From contig JAJRXN010000396.1 in the NCBI GenBank assembly GCA_024276295.1, positions 1 through 8,287 on the forward strand: DNA of 8,287 bases. The letters run 5' to 3'. A model generated the notes under the pieces. The model did no database searches. It was not told the DNA's origin and saw nothing but the letters and a program-made list of their open reading frames with translations. This stretch comes from Acidobacteriota bacterium (GTDB lineage Bacteria; Acidobacteriota; Polarisedimenticolia; J045). The translations under genes and the position numbers were made by a program. Shown here in pieces: positions 1 through 6,566 of the stretch; within the stretch, counting starts at the first letter, position 1, and each line of letters opens with the position of its first letter.

Positions 1-1419
1 ATCGGCGAGGCGTCCGGCCGGCCACGGCTGGTCGAGGAACTTGCCGGCGTGTGGCCCGAGCACGGGATCTGGGCCAAGGAGTTCGTCGCCGGCGAGACCG
101 CCGAACGCGCGTTGCGCCGGCTCGACCGCCGGCGGCAGGACGACGGGGTCGATCGCCAGCAGCCGGCGTGGCCGTTCATCGTCTGGTCGGCCGCCGAGGC
201 GTACCTCGAGCTGTGGGCCCGGACCGGCCGGCGCTGGGTCCTCGACGACGTCTCGCCGGCCAACGTGATCGTCCCGCCCCACGACTACCAGGTCGGGGCG
301 CGGATCGTGTCGGTGGCCAGCCGGTGCGTCTCCCGGGGACTGGCGGAGTACCTCGAGCGGTTCTGCGAGCGGTTCATCGACCCCGTCGAGCGCGAGTTCG
401 AGAATCTGCGCGGACTCGCCAGCGCCGACCTGCTCTTCTCGGCGCTGCTCGAGGTGCTCGGCGTCGAGGCCGGTCTCGAGGCGCTGCGCGAGGTCGTGCC
501 GGTCTCCGTGCGGCTGGCCGGCCCCGCATCGGCCTTCATCGACCGCACGGCGCGGCAGGGCTTCGTCCCGCGCCGGCTGTTCTTCGCCATCGACCGCTAC
601 CGGCGCTGGATCCAGCTCGCCGAGGAGGCGACGCCGGCGGCGAAGATCCAGACGCTGCAGGACATCTATCGCACCTACAACCTCTCGCGGCTCCAGCGTG
701 CGTTTCCCGACGCGCGGGTGCGGCTGTTCCGCGAGACGGTCTTCGCCGAGCGCGACGAGCCGTGGGCGCGCGAACTCGACCGGATGTGCGAGGATCTGCG
801 TGCCGGCCAGCTCGACACCGACGGCCTGGTCGAGCGGCTCGGAGCGCTGGTCCGCCGGGCGGACGTCGGGGAAGAAGAGCGCTTCCTGCTCGCGCGACTG
901 AGCTTCCCGCATCTCGGCGCCGGCGCGACCGCCGACTTCGTGCTCTCGGACTGGGGCGGTCTGCGCCAGGCCGACGTCGTCGTCACGCTGCGCGACTCGC
1001 TCGGGCGGCCGTACCGGATCAGGCAGCCCGTGTCTCCGAAGGAGATCGGGCGGCTTCATCGGCTGTTCGTCGCATCACGGATGGAGGTCACGTTCAGTCC
1101 CGAACACCAGTTCCTCGTCGCGCTCAACGAACGCGGGCACCTGATCGGCGGGCTGTACTTCGAGGTCGACGAGGGCGGCACCCGGGCCCACCTCGAGAAG
1201 ATCGTCGTCGACGAGCGCTATCGCCGGCACGGGATCGCAGACGGCCTGATGAACGAGCTGTTCAGCCGGCTGCGCAGTCAGGGGGTCCACCTGGTGACGA
1301 CCGGGTTCTACCGCCCGAGCTACTTCTACCGGCACGGCTTCCACGTCGAGCGGCGCTACGCCGGTCTGGTCAAGGAACTCGAGGCCGACGACGACTTCGC
1401 TCCGGGGAAGGTGCCCTGA
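1..1419 (+). CDS. Large protein with C-terminal GNAT acetyltransferase domain (5' end outside window)
   Basis: The frame is open from the first base to TGA at 1417-1419 and gives 472 residues. A GTG at 49 is a possible start, but the codons before it continue in the same style, so I treat the gene as cut by the window edge. Roughly the last 130 residues form a GNAT (Gcn5-related) acetyltransferase domain. Its acetyl-CoA loop is visible as RRHGIA (residues 408-413, the R/Q-x-x-G-x-G/A pattern) after a hydrophobic strand EKIVVDE, with the late FYRHGF element typical of the fold. The substrate is unknown. The preceding ~330 residues match no family I recognise. They contain DVSPAN (residues 83-88), which has the D-x4-N spacing of a kinase or aminoglycoside-phosphotransferase catalytic loop, but no clear DFG-like partner follows, so this could be chance. 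The stop codon overlaps the start of the next gene by one base, which implies translational coupling. The acetyltransferase call is firm; the role is not known. Confidence 0.8.
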   Translation: MGEASGRPRLVEELAGVWPEHGIWAKEFVAGETAERALRRLDRRRQDDGVDRQQPAWPFIVWSAAEAYLELWARTGRRWVLDDVSPANVIVPPHDYQVGARIVSVASRCVSRGLAEYLERFCERFIDPVEREFENLRGLASADLLFSALLEVLGVEAGLEALREVVPVSVRLAGPASAFIDRTARQGFVPRRLFFAIDRYRRWIQLAEEATPAAKIQTLQDIYRTYNLSRLQRAFPDARVRLFRETVFAERDEPWARELDRMCEDLRAGQLDTDGLVERLGALVRRADVGEEERFLLARLSFPHLGAGATADFVLSDWGGLRQADVVVTLRDSLGRPYRIRQPVSPKEIGRLHRLFVASRMEVTFSPEHQFLVALNERGHLIGGLYFEVDEGGTRAHLEKIVVDERYRRHGIADGLMNELFSRLRSQGVHLVTTGFYRPSYFYRHGFHVERRYAGLVKELEADDDFAPGKVP

Positions 1420-2366
1420 TGCGGCGGCTGTTCGTCGCGGTACTCCTGCTCGGCGGCCTCGGGCCGGCGCTCGCCGGTGCCGCCGGGGCGGCTCTTACGC
1501 GCGAGGCGATCGAGCGGCTCGAAAAGGCGTCCGACACCGCCTGGGAAGAGGTCGTCCGTTCGCTCGGGGCGGGGCAGGGCACGACGCTGCGGGGGCTGCG
1601 CTGGGACCTGTGGAGTCTCGTCACCGTGCTCGAGCGCGAGGCGGACCGGCTGCTGGCCCGCGCACGGGACGACGATCGCCCGCCGGACATCGCCTGGGAC
1701 CTGCTGCGGCTCGAGCGGCGCATCGCGACGCTGCGCTGGCTCGCGCCTCGCGGACGACTCGACGGGAAGGCCCGCGACGCGGTCGAGGCGCTCGGCAAGG
1801 CGGCCGACGAACTCGTCGAGCTGCACCGCCCGGAGGTCGCGCGGCTGGCCGCAGGAAGAACCCGCGGATTCGAGCGGCCGCGACTGACGCGGCGCGAGCG
1901 GACGCGTCTGCTGCACGCGATCGAGCGGCTCGGCGAGCGCGCGGCCCGGCTCGAGAAGACCGCCGCGCCGCTGGTGGCCGGGGAGGGGCCGGGTTCCGGG
2001 GACGAGACGGAGGAGCCGGCCGAGGACGATCCGCGGGCGTTTCCGCTCGTCCCCCTCGACGATCCGCGCGTGTTCATCGCGCCGAACGACGACCGCTGGC
2101 GGGCGGTGCGGGCCGCCGACGCGGCCTGGCAGCTGCTCGACTTCGCCACGCTGGCGCGCGGGCTCGCCCGCGAGGCGCCGGAACTCCCGGCCGACGAGCT
2201 GACCGGACGCCTGCTGACGCTCGTGCGCCTGCAGCGAGCCGTGGTCCGCACGGTCGACGCCGCGGAGCGCGACCTGCCGCGGGACCTGCTCGAGGACTGG
2301 CAGGCCGCGCGTCGGGCCCTCGGCGAGGCGACCCGCGTGATCGGCGTCCCGCTTCCCGTCTCGTGA
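1419..2366 (+). CDS. Exported helix-rich protein of unknown function
   Basis: The product is 315 residues. ATG at 1419 overlaps the previous stop (TGATG), and a GGAAGG Shine-Dalgarno-like sequence at 1406-1411 lies seven bases upstream, which supports this start. The N-terminus is a Sec-type signal peptide: two arginines, a hydrophobic core rich in Leu/Val/Gly, then AGAAGA-like small residues with cleavage expected near residues 20-26. No lipobox cysteine is seen. The mature part is mostly Arg/Glu/Leu/Ala-rich and probably forms amphipathic helices or coiled coils (about 27-185 and 225-305). They are separated by an acidic Gly/Glu/Asp/Pro linker (about 187-207) and a short Pro/Asp segment. 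It contains no cysteine and no enzyme motif that I can see. It is likely periplasmic or surface-associated. It may work with the acetyltransferase-domain protein it is coupled to, but nothing in the sequence says how. Confidence 0.75.
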   Translation: MRRLFVAVLLLGGLGPALAGAAGAALTREAIERLEKASDTAWEEVVRSLGAGQGTTLRGLRWDLWSLVTVLEREADRLLARARDDDRPPDIAWDLLRLERRIATLRWLAPRGRLDGKARDAVEALGKAADELVELHRPEVARLAAGRTRGFERPRLTRRERTRLLHAIERLGERAARLEKTAAPLVAGEGPGSGDETEEPAEDDPRAFPLVPLDDPRVFIAPNDDRWRAVRAADAAWQLLDFATLARGLAREAPELPADELTGRLLTLVRLQRAVVRTVDAAERDLPRDLLEDWQAARRALGEATRVIGVPLPVS

Positions 2367-2399
2367 CGCCGTTCGCCTGGAGGATGCGCGGATCGTGGC

Positions 2400-2435
2400 C
2401 GGGAGGGCGACCGGCCTGCGCCGATCGACCTCCCG
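2400..2435. terminator. Imperfect hairpin between convergent genes, possible bidirectional terminator
   Basis: CGGGAGG (2400-2406) pairs with CCTCCCG (2429-2435). Inside it, CGA (2408-2410) pairs with TCG (2425-2427) and CGGC (2412-2415) with GCCG (2420-2423) around a four-base loop. The two single mismatches (2407/2428 and 2411/2424) are opposed, so the stem is nearly continuous. It sits in the 84-base gap between the ends of two converging genes, where a shared terminator is expected. No T-run follows on either strand, so classic intrinsic termination is uncertain. Confidence 0.4.
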
Positions 2436-2450
2436 TACGGCATGGGCGGA

Positions 2451-3764
2451 TCAGCCGGCGGACGCGATCTGGGACTTGATCCACTCGGTGGTGACGCTCT
2501 TCGGGCGTTCGAGCGGCAGGCCGAGGGCGCGATCCCAGGTCAGCGAGGCCAGCGTGCCGAGGGCGCGCGAGACGCCGAACAGCACCGTGTAGAAGTCGTA
2601 CTCCTTCATGCCGTAGTACGTCAGCAGGCAGCCGGAGTGCGCGTCGACGTTGGGCCACGGGTTCTTGGCCTTGCCCTGCTCCTGCAGGATCCGCGGCACC
2701 ACGGCGTAGAGCGTGCTGACCACCTTGAACAGCGGATCGTCCGGCAGGTGCTTGAGCGCGAACTCCCGCTGCGCCATGTAGCGCGGATCGGTCTTGCGCA
2801 GCACCGCGTGGCCGAAGCCCGGCACGACGCGGCCGCTGTCGAGCGTGTTCCAGACGTACTCGGTGATCTGCTCCTTGGTCGGGACCTCGGTGCCGATCTC
2901 CTCGCGCATCGTCGTGATCCAGCGCAGCACCTCCTGGTTCGCCAGGCCGTGGAGCGGGCCCGCCAGGCCGTTCATGCCGGCCGCGAACGCGAGGTACGGG
3001 TCGGACAGCGCGGAGCCGATCAGGTGGATCGTGTGCGCGGAGACGTTTCCGCCCTCGTGGTCGGCGTGCAGGAACATGTACAGGCGCATCAGCTCCTTGA
3101 ATTCCTCGTTGTCGAAGCCGAGCATGTGCGCCAGGTTGCCGGCCCAGTCGAGCGTCTTCGGCCCGGGCGGGATGTGGCTCCCACCGTGGTACGACCGCCG
3201 GTAGATATAGGCCGCCAGCAGCGGCAGGTTGGCGATCAGGTCGTTGGCGTCCTCGAAGGCGTACTGCCACAGGTCGGTCTTGGCGACCCCCTCGCGGTAC
3301 TTCCGCGCGAAGGTCGAACGGCGCTGGAGGGCCATCACGCCGACCGAGAACTGCGTCATCGGATGCGCCTCGGCCGGCAGCGCGTCGAGCACGCGGGTGC
3401 ATTCTTCGGGCAGCCCTTCGCGCGAACGCCAGTCGGCGGTGACCGAGCGGACCTCGTCCTCACCCGGGATGTCGCCGGTGACCAGCAGCCAGAACAGCCC
3501 TTCCGGCAGCGGCTCCTCGCCCCCCTCGGCCTTGGGCAGGGTGCCCCGCAGCTCGGGGATCGTGTGGCCGCGGAAGCGGATGCCCTCGTTCGGGTCGAGG
3601 GCCGACGTCTCGGTCACCATGCACTTGATCCCGCGCATGCCGCCGTACGCCTGCGCGATCGTCACGTCGGAGATCTTGAAGTCGCCGTGCTGCCGGTTGA
3701 TCTCCCGGATCTCCTCGCGGAGCGGCGGGATCTTGCCGGCGAGCACTTCCTTGAGGCTCGGCAT
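2451..3764 (-). CDS. gltA: Citrate synthase, mitochondrial (eukaryotic-like) type
   Basis: This enzyme condenses acetyl-CoA and oxaloacetate to citrate in the cytoplasm, the entry step of the TCA cycle. The protein is 437 residues, and its sequence follows the animal mitochondrial enzyme closely, not the hexameric E. coli GltA. Shared blocks include YGGMRG (40-45), PLPEGLFWLLVTG (85-97), DHEGGNVSAH (235-244), AGPLHGLANQEVL (268-280) and NPWPNVDAHSG (368-378). The catalytic triad of the pig enzyme (His274, His320, Asp375) aligns with His272, His319 and Asp374. Substrate-binding arginines are seen at 328, 400 and 420. The start is ATG at 3764 because AGGAGG lies four bases upstream and because the open frame beyond it has no homology. 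A candidate promoter and two stem-loops occupy the 199-base gap to the upstream CBS gene, so it can probably be transcribed alone as well as by readthrough. The symbol is given by function; sequence class differs from E. coli gltA. Confidence 0.97.
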   Translation of the reverse strand: MPSLKEVLAGKIPPLREEIREINRQHGDFKISDVTIAQAYGGMRGIKCMVTETSALDPNEGIRFRGHTIPELRGTLPKAEGGEEPLPEGLFWLLVTGDIPGEDEVRSVTADWRSREGLPEECTRVLDALPAEAHPMTQFSVGVMALQRRSTFARKYREGVAKTDLWQYAFEDANDLIANLPLLAAYIYRRSYHGGSHIPPGPKTLDWAGNLAHMLGFDNEEFKELMRLYMFLHADHEGGNVSAHTIHLIGSALSDPYLAFAAGMNGLAGPLHGLANQEVLRWITTMREEIGTEVPTKEQITEYVWNTLDSGRVVPGFGHAVLRKTDPRYMAQREFALKHLPDDPLFKVVSTLYAVVPRILQEQGKAKNPWPNVDAHSGCLLTYYGMKEYDFYTVLFGVSRALGTLASLTWDRALGLPLERPKSVTTEWIKSQIASAG

Positions 3765-3768
3765 CGGT

Positions 3769-3774
3769 CCTCCT
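3769..3774 (-). promoter_or_regulatory. Shine-Dalgarno sequence of citrate synthase
   Basis: The minus strand reads AGGAGG followed by ACCG and then ATG (3762-3764). This decides the start over the in-frame extension that stays open to 3929. The spacing of four bases is a little short but workable. Confidence 0.75.
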
Positions 3775-3805
3775 CTCGTCTCTCGCGGTCCGAATGGCCC
3801 GGGCT

Positions 3806-3830
3806 GATCGGCGGGCGGGGGATCCCGATC
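3806..3830 (-). promoter_or_regulatory. Second stem-loop in the citrate synthase leader
   Basis: GATCGG (3806-3811) and CCGATC (3825-3830) are exact inverted copies with a 13-base loop. On the minus-strand transcript it would lie between the larger hairpin and the ribosome binding site, about 30 bases before AGGAGG. With a six-base stem and a wide loop it could also be chance in GC-rich DNA. Confidence 0.3.
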
Positions 3831-3839
3831 TGCAAGGTG

Positions 3840-3862
3840 CCGGCGCGGTGGGGCCGCGCCGG
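3840..3862 (-). promoter_or_regulatory. Perfect 9-bp GC hairpin in the citrate synthase leader
   Basis: CCGGCGCGG (3840-3848) and CCGCGCCGG (3854-3862) form a perfect nine-base-pair stem around a five-base loop, all G-C pairs. It lies just over 100 bases after the CBS gene stop and 75 bases before the citrate synthase start. No T-run follows on the minus strand, so it is not a standard intrinsic terminator. It may be a leader attenuator, an mRNA 3'-end or 5'-end stabiliser, or a factor-dependent pause site for transcripts arriving from the upstream operon. Confidence 0.5.
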
Positions 3863-3900
3863 AGTCCCGGATCTGCTGACCTGGGTGCGAGCGCCCTGAG

Positions 3901-3929
3901 AGGATAGACGGGTCTTGCGCGCGAGCCAA
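3901..3929 (-). promoter_or_regulatory. Candidate sigma70-type promoter for citrate synthase
   Basis: On the minus strand, TTGGCT (3924-3929) and TATCCT (3901-3906) are separated by exactly 17 bases. Each matches four of six positions of the TTGACA/TATAAT consensus. The TATCCT is one of the few A/T-containing spots in a very GC-rich gap. It would start transcription near 3894 and give a leader of about 130 bases containing both stem-loops. It is predicted by eye only. Confidence 0.4.
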
Positions 3930-3963
3930 GCAGCTCCGCCGCGAACACGCTCCGCCGTCGCGG

Positions 3964-4407
3964 TCAGCCGGGATAGCTTCCCGCGATGTAGTCGCGCAGC
4001 ACGTCGATCTCGACCTGGCGGTCCGCCGCGAGCTGCTTGACGAGATCGCCCTGGGAGACGAGGCCGACCAGCCGCCCTTCGTCGAGCACCGGCAGGTGGC
4101 GGATCCGGCGCTCGGTCATGATCGCCATGCAGTCCTCGACCGAGTGGCGCGGGCTGACGTACACGATGTCGAGCGTCATGATCTCGCGCACCGGCGTGGT
4201 CCGCGACGAACGTCCTTCGAGGGCGACCCGGCGCAGGTAGTCCCGTTCGGTGAGGATCCCGACGATCCGGTCGCCGTCCATGACGAGCAGCGAGCCGGCG
4301 TTGTGCCGGACCATCTTCCCGATCGCGTCGAAGACCGTCGCGTCGGGCTCGATGCGATGAACGTCGTGGCCCTTTCTCTCGAGTATCGAAGACACCAGAC
4401 GCGTCAT
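3964..4407 (-). CDS. Two-CBS-domain protein, putative adenylate-sensing regulator
   Basis: The product is 147 residues and almost nothing but a tandem CBS pair. CBS1 spans about 9-64, ending GILTERDYLRRV; CBS2 spans about 72-128, ending GLVSQGDLVKQL. Both halves show the usual hydrophobic-Gly-hydrophobic-x-T/S-x-x-Asp signature. The short C-terminal tail (DYIAGSYPG) is typical of small stand-alone bacterial CBS proteins. Such pairs (Bateman modules) generally bind AMP, ADP, ATP, SAM or similar ligands and act by contacting partner proteins; no catalytic domain is present here. The start at 4407 is well supported by AGGAGG eight bases upstream (4416-4421). It lies 50 bases after the ligase-family gene and 199 bases before citrate synthase, so control of one of these enzymes is possible. 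That link is inference from position alone. Confidence 0.88.
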   Translation of the reverse strand: MTRLVSSILERKGHDVHRIEPDATVFDAIGKMVRHNAGSLLVMDGDRIVGILTERDYLRRVALEGRSSRTTPVREIMTLDIVYVSPRHSVEDCMAIMTERRIRHLPVLDEGRLVGLVSQGDLVKQLAADRQVEIDVLRDYIAGSYPG

Positions 4408-4457
4408 GGCTTACTCCTCCTCGTCTGCCCGTCATTTTCTCACGAGGGGAGGGCCGG

Positions 4458-5138
4458 TCACAGTTCCTGCTTGCCGCGCGGCGGCATCGGTCGCGGGAAG
4501 GCCGCCAGCCGTCCGGGGGTCAGCCGCCCGCGGAGGGCCCGCTCGAGCCGGACGGCGTCCCACCCTCCGGGATGCTCGGCCAGCGGCCGGACGAAGGCGC
4601 GGTGCGGCCGGCCGCGGCGGTAGGCGGGTTCGCGCGGCGGGTGGGGCAGGTAGCGCTCGATGCGGGACACGTCGCCGTCGACGAGCAGCGTCAGTCCGTA
4701 GTGCAGCAGGTCCTTCGAGCGGTGGATGCACGAGCCGCCGAACTTGCGGCCGTCGATCGCCAGGTCCGAGACTCCCTCGCGCCGCACGCCGGCGATGCCG
4801 AGTCCTTCGAGTTCCGCCGCGATCCAGGCCGAGATCCAGCGGAAGTGATGGTGGATGCCGCCGAGTCCTTCGACCGGCAGTGCGATCGAGACGATCACGT
4901 TGCCCGGGTCGAGCACGACGGCGCAGCCGCCGCCGCGGCGTCTGAGCACCGCCACCCGGTCGGCGGAACACTGCGCGAGGTGCACTTCGCGGGCCGGGTC
5001 GCTTCCGCTGCCGACGACGACGACGGTCTCCGGGATGCGGTAGACCGCCACCTGCGGTCCGGCGCCGTCGCGCACCGCCGCGAGCTGCTCGTCGTCGTGG
5101 TGCCAGCGGCCGAGCAAGGGGCCCGCGCGACCGGCCAT
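4458..5138 (-). CDS. Lipoate-protein ligase / octanoyltransferase family protein, catalytic domain only
   Basis: The product is 226 residues of the biotin/lipoate ligase (BPL/LplA/LipB) fold. These enzymes attach lipoate or octanoate to the lysine of lipoyl domains. Family hallmarks seen are RRRGGGC followed by DPGN (66-80, the RRxxGGGAVxHDxGN block) and SDLAIDGRKFGGS (124-136), with Lys132 at the position of the conserved ligase lysine. LLHYGLTLLVDGDV (144-157) matches the LxHGTLLxxxD strand, and YRRGRPHRAFV (173-183) is a late motif common in this group. Two positions usually held by other residues are cysteines (Cys72, Cys137). At 226 residues it lacks the accessory domain of E. coli LplA (about 338 residues), so it might be a two-component ligase subunit, an octanoyltransferase of the LipM/LipL type, or a minimal ligase. 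It begins eight bases after the E3 gene with no strong ribosome site, which suggests coupled translation. The natural substrate is the E2 encoded two genes upstream. Confidence 0.82.
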   Translation of the reverse strand: MAGRAGPLLGRWHHDDEQLAAVRDGAGPQVAVYRIPETVVVVGSGSDPAREVHLAQCSADRVAVLRRRGGGCAVVLDPGNVIVSIALPVEGLGGIHHHFRWISAWIAAELEGLGIAGVRREGVSDLAIDGRKFGGSCIHRSKDLLHYGLTLLVDGDVSRIERYLPHPPREPAYRRGRPHRAFVRPLAEHPGGWDAVRLERALRGRLTPGRLAAFPRPMPPRGKQEL

Positions 5139-5146
5139 CGTCCGGC

Positions 5147-6562
<1,416 letters not shown>

Positions 6563-6566
6563 CGCG

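Larger units (their letters stand above)
3765..3963. other. 199-base intergenic region between the CBS and citrate synthase genes
   Basis: This is the largest gap in the minus-strand cluster, where the other gaps are 4-50 bases. It holds the candidate promoter, the two stem-loops and the ribosome site listed separately. It also contains the 8-base palindromes GCCCGGGC (3797-3804) and GGGATCCC (3819-3826), which may be chance in such GC-rich sequence. The citrate synthase frame stays open through much of it, but without recognisable protein similarity, so I regard it as non-coding leader. Confidence 0.6.

Noticed and set aside
51..1418. Plus-strand frame running through the acetyltransferase gene and in frame with the exported protein, which could suggest a 771-residue fusion
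   Set aside because: The part before 1419 is Arg/Ala/Pro-rich shadow sequence. The real gene in this region is in another frame, and the signal peptide at 1419 marks the true start.
2442..3899. Long plus-strand open frame (485 codons) antisense to citrate synthase
   Set aside because: High GC with few stop codons leaves long open antisense frames. Its product is low-complexity Arg/Val/Gly-rich text with no domain, while the minus strand encodes an unmistakable citrate synthase.
3765..3929. N-terminal extension of citrate synthase to 3929
   Set aside because: The frame is open but Pro/Arg-rich without homology, and AGGAGG directly precedes ATG 3764. A targeting-peptide-like extension was considered because the enzyme is of mitochondrial type, but the ribosome site argues against it.
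4408..4457. Possible separate promoter for the CBS gene, around the A-rich GAGAAAATGA on the minus strand
   Set aside because: A -10-like GAAAAT exists, but no acceptable -35 lies 16-18 bases upstream, so I leave the gene in the upstream operon.
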